NCBI GenBank assembly: GCA_036346225.1
Contig: JARFIW010000500.1
Coordinates: forward strand, 124,001-188,000
Direction: 5' to 3'
DNA from: Platerodrilus igneus
Taxonomy: Eukaryota > Arthropoda > Insecta > Coleoptera > Lycidae
Length of the DNA stretch: 64,000 nt
Shown: positions 46,341 to 57,910 of the stretch, piece by piece
Position numbering within the stretch: the stretch's first letter is position 1
How the letters are laid out: each line of letters opens with the position of its first letter
Notes under the pieces: model-generated
Told to the model about the DNA's origin: nothing
Seen by the model: the letters and a program-made list of their open reading frames with translations, nothing else
Database searches by the model: none
Translations under genes and position numbers: made by a program

Positions 46341-47115
46341 CGTGCTATATTGTTTATTTTCAATTGCAGTTCACATAACAAAATCCCCATTTTGCCGTTC
46401 TGTGCCTTTGTTTATATGATTTGCAGGCATAGGATTTGTGAATTGCATTGTAACTTTTCCTAGCATGTGTGATATTTAAAATTACCAAACAAATAAGGAA
46501 ATCTAATAAAGCTTTAAATACCAACGTTGAATACAGTTTTCCATAATTTTCATCTGTATTAGCCTTATATCAGAATAACAAGTTTATAGCAGACTTTCAA
46601 TACACCTGTTTTGAAAGTAGCAGAGTTTAAAAATATTTTGAAACAACACAAAAACAAGAATTTTATACAACTATCTACAATAATTAAAATTAATCTTGTT
46701 GTTTTCATACTGTAACAAAATTATTGGAATTAAATTCTGAGCATTTCTTATGAAATTAATTATCCTAAATTTAAAAAAAAATCGATTTATTAAATATTTA
46801 CAAACTGATGATGCTGAAAGAATAACTAAACTCTAACATAACACCATTAATTTTCTTAACCTAATTAATTGAAGTCTAATGTTGAAAATTTATGACAAAA
46901 ATGCGATTTCTGAACTATCTACATTGTTAAATACTAAATTTCACGTCGTTATACACTTAAGGGGTTAAGATTTTATTTAGGGTTTTTTTTCTCTCTGAAC
47001 AAACCTGTTTAATATTATAAGTAAGGCTAATAATAGGCTAGTAATAGATACACATTATTAATTTTATTTAATTAATTAATACTATACATTAAGGTAAAAA
47101 AAGGGGATGTTGCAA
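46341..47115 (+). repeat. ~0.8-kb non-coding repeat R800, copy 1
   Basis: Starts CGTGCTATATTGTTTATTTT, ends GATGTTGCAAA, and aligns along its length with 50421-51253. Very AT-rich, contains AATTAATTAATACTATACATTA near its end. No reading frame. It directly abuts the LINE endonuclease sequence. Confidence 0.75.
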
Positions 47116-47117
47116 AC

Positions 47118-48213
47118 TCAGGGAAAGGACTACTTCGGAGATGTGATCGACAAGTTTAAAAGAAGACGATGGAACATTTTGTGAGCGTGGAATGTTAAAA
47201 CCATAAAGCAAGTAGGTTACCTAAAGAATCTAAAAATTGTAATATATAAGTTAGTATTACACATAATAGGGATTAGCGAAGTTCAGTGATCAGAGGTCAG
47301 TAAGCGTAAGACTACAGATCCCAAGGTCCCGGATTCAAATCCCGACACGGCCGACTGCTTGAAAAATGGCAGGTGAGCATTTTTCACAGAAATTACGCCC
47401 TCGTTCGGATGAGAGGTTAAATGGAGGTCCCGTGTGTGAGTGTTGCACGCACGTTAAAGATCCCTACCTTGCCTGGAACGGCAAGGGTTTGGCAAAATTC
47501 TAAATTTCCAGGCAACAAAAAACTCGCCTCCTGGCCAATGTAGTACCTACGGGTAGAGCATTGGAAATGTAAATGAACGGTCAGAGGCGGATGATTTTTG
47601 GAGCAGAGACTTTAGGGTAATTCATACAGGATCAGAGGAAGGAAATTCAGGTGTGGAAATAGTCATGCTGAACAAGATAGAACACTGTGTCGAAAACGAC
47701 TTGCAAAAGAACGAAGGAGTACTCATGGTTAGATTAAAATCTAAACCGGTAAATACAGTAATAATACAAGTATACATGCCCACCTCTAGCTACAGTGAGG
47801 ACGAGGTAGAGGCGATCTATAAAGACATCGAAGACTTACTAAGATTCATAAAAGGATATGAAAATTTAGTAATTACGGGGGATTTTAATGCAGTGGTAGG
47901 TGAGGGTAAGGAAGGAGCGGCAATAGGTTCATTTGGTTTAGACACGAGCAACGACAGGGAAAATAGGTTGGTAGAATTTTGCGACAAAAAATTTAACCAT
48001 TACAAACACATTATTTTAAAATCATGCCAGAAGACGGTACATGTGGAAGATACCAGGAAGCATAGGGTGATATCAAATAGATTATATTTTTGTTCGATAA
48101 CGGCTTAGAAATCAAGTAAGAAAAACTGTAGAAGCTGCCCAGAAGCAGATATAGACACTGACAACAACTTAGTAATTATGAAAGCCGTGTCTAATTTAAA
48201 AATTTTGTACTTG
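47118..48213 (+). pseudogene. LINE endonuclease domain (EN), interrupted by a SINE
   Basis: N-terminal apurinic-type endonuclease of a LINE, which would nick target DNA for priming. Before the SINE lie a W-N-V-like start and IIGISEV (about 47266-47286). After it come IFGAET, IVMLNKIEHCVENDL and VIIQVYMPTSSYSEDEVE. The catalytic-type GDFNAVVGEG sits near 47878-47908, and further on is ADIDTDNNLVIMK (48148-48183). In-frame stops follow. Similarity of style to LINE C suggests the same RTE-like family, but the two parts do not overlap, so this is inference. Cut off at about 48213 before a fold-back element. Confidence 0.8.
47298..47578 (+). repeat. tRNA-derived SINE, copy 2, with ~10-bp target duplication
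   Basis: Carries a 5'-shortened tRNA head with B-box-like GGATTCAAATCCC, the body CCTCGTTCGGATGAGAGG, GGAGGTCCCGTGTGTGAG and GCACGTTAAAGATCCC, and the end TGGCCAATGTAGTACCTACG. It is flanked by GATCAGAGGT (47288-47297) and GGTCAGAGGC (47579-47588), a slightly decayed target duplication inside the LINE endonuclease frame. Confidence 0.85.
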
Positions 48214-48266
48214 GTATTGTATTATAGCAGATATAAAATATTCAACCTCATTCGTCTATTATTATT

Positions 48267-49172
48267 GGCAATGTATACCTACAGGATGCATTTTAATACG
48301 TCAGTGAAGCTAGCGGCTAAAGTTGGCAGCCTAAACCTCGCGTCTTCAATTAGCCACGACCCTTCTACCAATCATCATTAAAGCCACGCCTATTTTAGCC
48401 CAACTTCAAATAGTTACCACTCTCTCTTTCTTACAATACAACCAATTGTAAGTAAGAAAGAACATATACAATAACCGTGTTTAGCAAACAAATCTAAAAC
48501 AGAACTGTGGTAAAATCTAAAACTCTCTCGCAGACATATTGGGCCCTGGTGTACCTAAATGAAGATTTCTTGACAAAGTCTTTGCTTTAATAGAAAGTAA
48601 GAAAAAAGTAATGCAGGGGTAGCGGCTACTTGATATATATCACGTAGATCTTAATAACTTTTTTATTTGGGCTTGAAATCTAAAACTCTCTCGCACGCGC
48701 ATTGGGCGCAGAAATACCTAAATGGAGATTTCTTGACAAGGTCGTTGCATTCACAAAAAGCCAGAAAACAATCAAAGTAAAGGTAGCGGCCACTTGATAT
48801 ACATTACTAAAAACGTAATGACTTTTGTCATAGTGGTTGAATATATGCATAAATATAGATCTTTAGTAAGATTATATATGTGCTTCTGGAGATGTCATAT
48901 GAAAACACAATTTTCAATTGAAAAGCTCTGATTTAGATTTGTTTGCTAAACATGGTTATTGTAGATGTTCGTTCTTATTTATAATAGGTTGTATTGTAAG
49001 AAAGAGGGGGTGGAACTATTTGATGTCGGGTTAAAATAGACGTGGCTTTAACAACAATTGGTAGAAGGGGCGTGGCTAATTGAAAAGGCGTGGGTTTTGG
49101 CTGCCACTCTAGTTGCTAGCTTCACTGCCGTATTTTAATTAATATGCGGTATGCGGTTTTGTTGGTAATGCC
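48267..49172. mobile_element. Fold-back element with ~230-bp terminal inverted repeats
   Basis: The left arm (48267-48499) is the inverted match of the right arm (48930-49172); for example AGTGAAGCTAGC, CAATTAGCCACG, CTTTCTTACAATACAACC and GTTTAGCAAACAAATCTAAA occur in both, in opposite orientation. The interior (48500-48929) holds two direct copies of a 163-bp-period unit starting AAATCTAAAACTCTCTCGCA. No coding capacity, hence a non-autonomous DNA element. Outer ends are uncertain by about 10 bases and no target duplication is convincing. Confidence 0.8.
48513..48830 (+). repeat. Two direct 163-bp units inside the fold-back element
   Basis: Units start at 48513 and 48676; shared blocks include AAATCTAAAACTCTCTCGCA, AGATTTCTTGACAA and GGTAGCGGCYACTTGATATA. 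Confidence 0.75.
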
Positions 49173-50420
49173 GATTTCCTAACACTTATTTAGAAGAGGT
49201 TATAAAAGCAAAAATTTATATAATGCGTTTCCATTTATTTAGAATAATTTATTGGCTGTTATAGATACCTGGCTTTAGAATTTTTCTTTATGGTGACGAT
49301 TTAGTAGCATAAGAAAACAGCCTTCAGCTGTTCATTTAGGACAGATGTTGGACTTTGGTTGCACTAGTTTGGTTTGAGAGACAGCTCCAAAATGTCAACT
49401 TTTAAATTAAAACTGAGTAACAGACTGCAATAATGAAAAGTTGATAATTTGTTGTCGATGAACTTTTTTAAAATGTTTGCGTCTTATAGTATATTGCTAT
49501 GTCGCCACCTAAAGAATGGAAGCAAACAATAGCTGTAAAATATCCTACAATTGTAATTCCTTTATTGCTAGCTCTCAGTCAGTAGAGCGGAAACTTAAAT
49601 CTCCTAAAAAATCTGTATGATTCTCAGGTCATTCGTTCTGTAAGTAAAAAGCTCAATGTGTAGCAATCGAATTTGCAATGGGCGCCAAATATGTATAAAG
49701 GAATAAAATGCGATAGGCATTAAGTACATTACTACAAAGTTAGTAACCTCACGATTCTATATGTTTGGTTTAATATATGTGTAACAAAGAGAACTGTTTT
49801 TTTTACACTGAAACTAGTAATTGCCTTATTTGAAAACTTTCATCAAAGTACAAGTATTGTTTGTGCACAAAAATTACCTGCTCACTAACCCCAAAGACTG
49901 ATCAAAATCAGTGTAAGTCTACCTTAAAGACACTCCATAGAACACCTAATATATAAGATCCTTCAATAGATTGACAAGTCTCACGATAAAATATAAATGT
50001 TATCCAAATATTTAAACAGGATGAATCTCGGATCTTTATCTGATGTCCATGCTGTAATCAGCTGTTCTCCCTGATACGTGTCGCTCAGCAAATTATCAGG
50101 TTCAATAAAGCTTTAATATGAATTTTGTTCTGCATGCAACTTTTTATTATGTTACGAGGATCTTGGCATAAATATCTTAGTCTGTTTATAAATAAGATTT
50201 CAATATTTTAAATTAGATGTAGGCAAGTCTTATGATCGTAATACTCTGGAGCTCGAATCTAAATCATAAGTAAAATTAAACCATAAATGGTACTAAACCA
50301 GAAGTAGAACTAAAGCTCTATAAAGCAGTTTTGAATAAAAATGTTGAGACTTCCTAACCGCTTTACAAAAATTTAATTGGATTTAATTTTCAGGAACTTA
50401 TTAAATTTTTTGCAGACTAG
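49173..50420. other. Unassigned 1.2 kb
   Basis: No gene or repeat recognised. Confidence 0.3.
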
Positions 50421-51253
50421 CGTGATATATTGTTTATTTTCACTTGCAGTTCATAGAACAAAATTCTCTTGTTGCCGTTTTTGGCTCTATTTATATAATT
50501 TGTATGCATGGAATTTGTGGAATATCTATTGCATCAAAACTTTTTCCAGCATGCGTGATATTTAAAATTACCAGACAAATAAGTAAATCGAATAAAGCTT
50601 TTTAAATACTGATGTTGAATACGAACTCATAATTTTCACCTTTATTAGACTTATATCAGAATAACAAGTTTATAGCAGACGTTCAATACACCTGCCTTAA
50701 AATAGCAGTGTTTAAAAATATTGAGGTTAAATGTAATGTGTAATACACTAAATTTGAAATAATATGAAAACAAGCTATTTTGTACAACTATCTATAATGA
50801 TTGAAATTAATCTTGTTATTTCATATTGCAACAAAACTATTGGAATAGAATTATGGACGTCTTTTATGGAATAAATTATGCTTAATTTTAAAAAATTCGA
50901 TCTATGAAATATTTACAAACTGATGATGCTGAAAGGATAACAAGCTCTAGATTCACAACATTAATTTTCTTAGCCCAATTAATTGAATTTTAATGTTGAC
51001 AATTTATGTCAAAGATGCGATTTCTGAACTATTTACAAATTGATGATGCTGAAAGCGTTATTTAAACACTAAATTTCACATCTTTATATATAGTCAATTA
51101 AGGGGTTAATATTTAATTTAGGGTTTTTTCCTCGCCAAACACACCCTTTTAATATTATAAGTAAGGCTAATATTAGGCTAACAATAGACATTATTAATTT
51201 TAATTTAATTAATTAATGCTATACATTAATTTGTGTAAATAAGATGTTGCAAA
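50421..51253 (+). repeat. ~0.8-kb non-coding repeat R800, copy 2
   Basis: Direct partner of 46341-47115. It contains an internal short duplication of ACAAACTGATGATGCTGAAAG (first near 50920, again near 51040) that is single in copy 1. Confidence 0.75.
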
Positions 51254-51889
51254 TTTGAAAAAAATACAACAAAAATGTTAGTGTTTTACTTTTAAATTTG
51301 GGGGAACACTTAGAAACGTAACATTAATTTAAAATATGAGCGATAACACATGTAATTAATTTATTTGACTTTAATTAATCCTATATGTAAGAAACGCATA
51401 GTTTAATCAAAAATTATAAAATGTTAATTTAATTCAAAAGATTTGTATACAAGTTATGTGGTTTCTAATTCGCAATGGTGTATGGTTTTAAAAGCACAGC
51501 AGTACTCTTACATATTCATAAATTTTAAAAACATGCGGAAGTAAAAGTTTTGAGTGGCTGTGTTAAAATATATATATTACTGGCTGATATTTTAAATAAC
51601 GATTGTTACATTTATTTGATGTACATCAAGTTTGTACTCAGCCGCCTATTTAAGAATAGAATACCAATGTACCCGGCAGGTTCGAGTTTTAACTTTAAAC
51701 ATTCTTTTTAAAGTTGAGGACAACATACACAATATAAGGCGTTTCTTTTAAACCTACTTCCGATAAATACTTGTTTGTGTAAAAAATAAGAAATTACGTG
51801 GATGCAAGTTGTCATTTTGCAGCTCGGCCTTAATTTTTTCAGTATACACAAACATTACAACCATTAATTACAATTAGATGCCTGCGATA
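51254..51889. other. Unassigned AT-rich DNA
   Basis: Nothing recognised. Confidence 0.3.
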
Positions 51890-53740
51890 CATCGTTTCCA
51901 TCATCATCGTCAGGTCTGGAACTGATTGGACGCGCATCTCCATTGTTTCTTATTCTGAGTTAAACTACAAATTTCCCTGAAATTCCCACAGATTACATCT
52001 TTCACTATATAATTATATATTGATTTCGATCCTCTATGCTCGAATTACTTTCTCTATGCTAGGCAAAATTATTCGTTAATGGTTAATTGGAAACGGATTG
52101 GTTTCCGTCGACCAACTTCCTCGATTAGCACTGGGTGTAGTACCTTCTTAGAAGGTCCGCCAGTGCTAGGTAGGTAACAGGTCATTTGTTTCTTTAATTT
52201 TCACTATCTGTTTATAATAGTCTAATCTAAGTCTACCTCTATCTTTCATTTGTCCCATCTCTTCTTCTAAAATATCCCGCACCATTCTTTCATGGCTTAG
52301 AAAGTATCCCACCATCCTATTTTTCGCTGTTTTTCACATATTTCTGTCTGCACCTACCATTACTAATATCTCTTTGTCTTTAACTTTGTCTGTCCTTGAT
52401 ATCTTCGTTATACCTCTGTAGCACCACATTTCAAAGGCTTCTTTCTACCTTTTTCTTGTCCACTTCTTCCACTGTCAACGTTTCAGAGCCACATAGTGCT
52501 GTGCTCCATACATATGCTTTTAGCAATCTTTTCCTTGTTCCATGTTTATTGTTTTCAAACATAGTAGTTGCTTTTTATTATTAAATGGAGCACAGCCCTG
52601 TGCTAATCTTATTTTTATATCTTTTGCACTTTTCGTATCTTGTATTATTTGGCTTTCTAATTAGCGGAAGTACTCCTTGTAAATTTACATTTCGTATTTT
52701 TATTCTTCTCTTATACAAACTAACTTTAGATTCATTTTTGTTGATTTTCATACCGTATCTCCCGGTTAGTACTGTTTCAATTTCATTATGAACTGCTTCT
52801 CTAATTCTTTTTTGCTAGATACTAATGCTACTATTCGTCTGCATATCTAAGCATATTGTAACGAAAAATCTATTTGCACAACAACAGTTTTTTATTATCA
52901 CACTGATTATAGAAGCGTTGTCAACTACTCATAGTTACAGTGAAATCATAAACACGCTCACAACAATCTATTTCGAGCTAATAGCTAACAGCATAGGTAT
53001 TATCTTTCTAAAACTGCGATGCTCTTTTCTTAATTACTTACTATCGAAGCACTATATCGAAGCACTAATTATTAATTTATACCTATCATCACAGTAATTT
53101 ATATCACATAGGGCAATTCATATTAACAGTATATACCACTAATTTACTTCATATGTCGACTTTCAAAACTTTAAATTAGAATCCATTTCAAAACCCTTTA
53201 ACAGCTATTTATACCTTATGCAATTGTTCTAATTATTTTGAGAACATACCAGAAATGATGTAAATAACATTGTAGAGGTTTCTTATTGTATCGTTAATAA
53301 AGCTTCTTCAATCAAGTCCATCTAACAGTTATCGCGCTGCAGGGGCTCATCAATCATCTTTTATGTAAGATGTCTAGTACGTTTCGACGAATCATTCCAT
53401 TCAAAGATAGACCAAATGGCGCGACGTTACAATATCAAACGTTTATCCCTGCACCATAATTCCAAATATTTGTCTGCATTTGACAGTATTCATTGCTTCT
53501 TCGATACACAAGTTAAAATTTAATGGGAATAATGCACATTCCCGTTTCACCCCTTTTCTAGTAGTTATTTCTCAACACTTTTGCTCTTTGTAAAGTTGTG
53601 TACTATCCGTCTAGCCTATCTTTTTAAGTGCTTTGAACATTTTTTCCCTTTTATATTGTCAAATGCTTTTTACAGATCTACACGCTTTCCCCTTTTTCTA
53701 TTGTTTCCTTCGTTATCACCCTTAATGCCAAAAAGGAATT
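51890..53740 (-). pseudogene. RTE-like LINE C, copy 3, reverse transcriptase and 3' end
   Basis: Minus-strand copy reaching further 5' than copies 1 and 2. From its 5' side it shows KAFDNIKGKK (about 53645-53680), RRIVHNF, GNVHYSH, and after a ~400-bp stretch without similarity a YADE motif (about 52840-52850) in place of the catalytic YADD. The C-terminal part follows with GMKINKN (52740-52765), a YGMKIN-type thumb, SMALCGSETLTVEE-like and EAFEMWCYRG (52410-52440). Its 3' end carries a GATGATGATG tail (51899-51910). Decayed throughout. The unmatched 52860-53280 stretch is probably a later insertion or heavily eroded RT. Confidence 0.75.
52126..52168. repeat. Short nested hairpin in the LINE C 3' UTR
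   Basis: Outer stem TAGCACTGG / CCAGTGCTA and inner stem ACCTTC / GAAGGT around a TTA loop. Absent from LINE C copies 1 and 2 as far as I can see. It may be a tiny insertion or a termination-like RNA structure. Confidence 0.5.
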
Positions 53741-53786
53741 CTACTGTGTTCTTCTGTTTCGCCTAAAATTTATCTTCCCCAGTTTT

Positions 53787-53790
<4 letters not shown>

Positions 53791-53828
<38 letters not shown>
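53791..53828. repeat. (TA)n microsatellite
   Basis: Pure TA run of about 38 bp just beyond the LINE C copy. Confidence 0.9.
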
Positions 53829-53832
<4 letters not shown>

Positions 53833-55361
53833 AAAATATTTTAGGTAGTTAATTACACAAGGTAAGTTGATAAATACTATCGTATTACAGTGAATAAGTT
53901 GAAATAATAACTTAGACTTTTATGCAAAGCCCAAATGATCATTTCAAATCGAGCTAGTAATTGAAAGATGGAAAATATAAGGTCTTGGATGTGATAAGGG
54001 GTCTCGAGAGGTAATTGAAACCCTAATTCTAAAAATAAATCCCACCAAAATATAATAGAATCCCGAAAGAATTTTCCGTAAATTTATGGTTACGCCTTGT
54101 ATAATACATACGTATCTTTATTCATAGATGTAAAATGCAAAAACGCAAACTGCGCGTGTATAAATAATCACTGTGTATTATATAAGCATATTGTATATAA
54201 ATAGCAAGTAACGTAAGTTGTAAAAATTAATTAAATGTAAGATACCATAAAACGCATTAAATGCGAACGTAAAAATCAATCGTTTTAAGATAAATACAAA
54301 GCCATTTGTTTTACTTATTAATTATCAATACATTTTTGATAAAAATGCATTTTATTTGCTATAAATAGAATGAGCTTTACGCTTTTAGTTTAAGAAACTA
54401 CAATCAAGGTGTATTTAAAACCCCAAATATTTTCATATTAATTTTGTGTACGGAAACACGAAAGCCAGTGTTTCCTATAAAAACGTAACCCCTTTTTGCA
54501 TTAAAAAACAATTAAAGTTTAAATTAATTTCCCGATGAATAACAGCAATTCATTCTAAACATAGAGTTTTGTAGAACCTAAAAGGTATTTTAGAACGCTG
54601 TAATTATCATTAATGAATAAATATTTTATTCTTCAAAGCGGCCGAAACACAAAAAACCTACAAAATTCCCTGGAAAAATTCAAGAAGTGATTATCTTTTG
54701 CATTAATATGCAACGGCACAACAATAAGTATATGTGTTAAACAAGAACAGATAACACGCGTCACGGATAATTGGAACGATAATAAGGTCATAAAACTCGA
54801 AGATTTTAGACGTTAATTGAGTTGTCCAAGTACCTTACATCATGATGTTCTACATTTTTCGAATAAGCTTCTGGAAACCGATAAATTTGTATATAAAGAA
54901 AGCGTTTATTCATTGGGATTGATCCATTAAATTTCATTCATGCGAGCACGAAATGTTATTTTTAACCACAAGCTGTTGCTACTCGGAAATAGTATCTGAG
55001 TATGCAGTAGGCATATTGTAATTAAATAGTGGCGAGGTTGAAATGAATTAAGAAACAATGTTTTAAACGTAACTTACAACAAAAAATGAAAATTATCAAT
55101 TACAAGAAGAAAATTTCTTCAAGAAAAAGCTATTTTAAAAATTTTATTATATAATTGAAGAAGAAGATTTAACCAGAGATGTACTTTGGTAACTACTGTT
55201 TTAAATTAAGATTTTTAAATATGGAAAAATTTAATTAAAAGTAGTCGTCACGGATAAGTTTCGACCCCGCTAAGAGGATATGATGACGATCTTGTCATCT
55301 TACCCGACCTTTTATAAATATTTTGGAGTAAAGTTTTTTGTTTAATTTGCAGTAAATAATT
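53829..55361. other. Unassigned 1.5 kb
   Basis: AT-rich; GTCACGGATAA occurs at about 54761 and again at about 55247, perhaps part of the pogo element's end, but no inverted partner was found on the right. Confidence 0.3.
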
Positions 55362-56619
55362 ATGGGTAAAATTTACAAACGAAAGACGAACCGGCAGACT
55401 TGGTCAAAGGAAACAATGGTCGCGGCTGTGGAAAATGTAAAGAGTGGATCGTCGATAAATAGCACTGCAAAACAATATAATCTTCCAGAAGCGACATTGC
55501 GGCGTTATGCAAAGAAATATTCTGAGCAGGTAAGGCTTTTCTGTATACGTAGGTAATTAGTTTAATAGGTATATATCAGAAATTATGTTGAGGACTCAGA
55601 AACGGTTATTTTTTAGGCTATGCCGATTAGTGCTGGAAGATTCAGGTGCACATTTACACATGAGCAAATGAAAACCTAAACCAATACGTGGATGATCTAA
55701 ATAGAAGGGCATGTGGAGTAACCCGAGAACAGTTCGCAAAAATTGTATATGATTATGCTGAAAAAGTTGAAGATACCTCATCGCTTTAATAATGAAACCA
55801 AAAAGGCCGGAAAAGATTTTATTAAAAGTTTTATGATAAGATTTAAGTTTTCATTGAGAAAGCCAAAAAGTACTTCAACGGCTAGGTTGGTAGCTTTTAA
55901 CAGAACAAATGTAGAAGCATTTCTTGTAGTATATCAGGAAATTTTGGCCAAAACAAATTACGCCGCTTTTCAAATCTACAATATAGATGAGACTGGCTGT
56001 CTACGGTGGCTACTAAAACTCCGAATGTGCCAAGTCCAACAGGAACCCGTAAAGTTGTAAAAGTGTCTTCTGCGGAAAAGGGTACGAATGTCAGTGTGGC
56101 GTGCTGTTTTAGTGCTGTGGGCCATTACGTACCTCTATTCTTCATCTTTCTAAGGGTTCGAATGCAACAGCATTTTATAAACAATGAGTATGGGCATCTT
56201 CGGGCGTGTGTAATGGGTCAGTGTGAATGAATGCAGGTATTTTTCTCGAATGGTAAAAACATTTTATAAAAAGTGTAAGACTTTGAATGGAAAACCCCAT
56301 ATTACTTTTTATGGATAATCATACGTCACACACTACTTTACAAACCGTGAATGTTTGCCGAAAAAACTATATTACTGTACTCGGCTTTCCTCCACACACA
56401 AGTCATCGCATGCAACCGCTGGATGTCGCTTTTTACGGACCTTTTGAAACCGCTTATAGCCGGACATGCAATGACTATTTGATGCAACATTCGGAACAAG
56501 TCATCACCATTAAAGATGTGGCAGGAATATTTAATGTGGCTTATGGCAAGGTTGCCACAATAAAAAATTCTTTACAAGGTTTTATTCAAACCAAACTCGC
56601 GAACTGGAGTACTATCTTC
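55362..56619 (+). pseudogene. Pogo-like transposase relic (Tc1/mariner superfamily)
   Basis: Cut-and-paste transposase of the pogo/jerky type. The start ATG at 55362 opens MGKIYKRKTNRQTW and a psq-type helix-turn-helix (ENVKSGSSINSTAKQYNLPEATLRRYAKKY). After a frame break come FIKSFMIRF (the CENP-B-like second DNA-binding part) and IYNIDETG with the first catalytic Asp (about 55977-56000). A short frame with VSVACCFSAVGHYVPLFFIF follows, then LLFMDNHTSH with the second catalytic Asp (56299-56330) and FPPHTSHRMQPLDVAFYGPF. At least three frameshifts or stops. The open frame 56287-56682 continues without interruption into LINE sequence at about 56620. Confidence 0.88.
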
Positions 56620-57430
56620 CAATGCGAATTGGTAGCCATACGAGAAGCTATCGATATAAACCATACGAGCAGAGACGAGTAGAATATAATCGGTAATAGT
56701 AAATCGGCACTGACGGCTTTAACAAACATGAACACCTTGATAGACCCTCAAGCGGACGTCTAGAGGATAACACATGCGGCGCTCGAGTTTCGACGTTTAA
56801 AGTTCTGTTGGGTTAGGTCGGACGATGGTAACGTAGGAAACGATAGGGCTGATGAATTAACTAAAGAGGCCGCAATCGGCGACTTTCGGATATCACATTC
56901 GTCGATACCGAGGTCTATAATTAAAAGAAAGCTGCGCGAAAAGTCAATCCGACAATGGGAAGAAAGATGGAACAACGCTGCCACCGGCAGGTTGACCCAC
57001 AAATTCATACCGAGCATAGAAGCTAGAAATAAGATCGAAGTGAAACTCGTCATAAAATGGTGCAACTGATTACAGGGCACGGCGCCCTGAAAGCGTATTT
57101 ACAAAGGTCCGGTTTAACCGACAACGACCGCTGTGAATGCGGTGAGGGCGCAGAAAGCGCAGAGCACGTGCTCTTTGACTGCTCACTCGAGGTGACAAAT
57201 CGAGGGTTAGCTGATATGATATTAACTATCGCAGGAGTAGCATGGCCAAAGAGCCTAGAGGAAGTCATAGAAGTGGCTAACCAGAAGGCGTTCTGGACAG
57301 TCTTCAAAGAATTTTCGGGAAGGGTCGCGAGATTGAAAATTTTTGATTTTGACTTGAAATGAGAAACGGACATGAGCATGATATAACCAAAACCTATATG
57401 AAATTTAAAATAAAATAAATAAAAAAAAAA
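56620..57430 (+). pseudogene. 5'-truncated R1/I-like LINE: RNase H and C-terminal end
   Basis: Starts in the RNase H domain that some LINE clades carry after RT (FQCELVAIREAI, SKSALTAL, then VRSDDGNVGNDRADELTKEA, about 56812-56875, with the usual final D-E motif). It continues through IKRKLREKSIRQWEERW to the terminal part HGALKAYLQRSGLTDNDRCEC, EHVLFDC, which has the zinc-binding C-C-H-C arrangement of R1/I-type LINEs. The frame breaks near 56682, 56762 and 57066. The 3' end is an A-rich tail at 57402-57430. 5' truncation is the norm for target-primed insertions; here the break point fell inside the pogo gene. Confidence 0.85.
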
Positions 57431-57609
57431 ATTTTTTAAAATGAAAATCAAAAATCAGTAACTAAAATCTAATATGCACGACAAACCCCACACCACTAAA
57501 ACCCCTGAGTAGTAAGATACCTGTATGGATGTTAAGGTGATCTAGATATGTTAATTATAGGGAAGGACCAATTGCTTTTGTAGCAATACCGATGGCAGTG
57601 TAGCGGTCA

Positions 57610-57910
57610 TGTAATAAATAAAGCAACTAGGACAAACTACTTAATAAAGGGTATAAATACCTTAAAGCCTGTGCCGCTCGGGGCAATAAAAGTCACACAC
57701 AACAGGTTAGCGGACAACCAAGAACATGCACTTTGGGTGTGGTGTCGCTTCCAAAAGCTCTCATACAACTGTCTTCTGTAACGGTTCGAGTACGACTGTG
57801 TCACTTCATGCACTCCCACTGCCGGTATAAATGTTTCACTAAACTGTAGGGTACCCGCACTAATGGTATTTATTGCCACCAATACCAAATTGTTCGATGA
57901 TGACGTAACA
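57610..57910 (-). repeat. Putative 3' LTR of gypsy element 4
   Basis: Read on the minus strand it starts TGTTACGTCATCATCG, preceded by a purine-rich GGTGGGCGGTA tract (57911-57921), and ends near ATTTATTACA. AATAAA occurs at about 57866 in this orientation. The partner LTR would be beyond the right window edge, so the ends are structural guesses. Confidence 0.5.

Noticed and set aside
29717..47578. CRISPR-like array from the repeated SINE body
   Set aside because: The repeats are three dispersed, truncated retroposons in a eukaryotic genome, with no regular spacing.
46341..51253. R800 copies as LTRs of one retrotransposon
   Set aside because: Ends are not TG...CA, there is no primer site or polypurine tract, and the interval holds an unrelated LINE, SINE and fold-back element.
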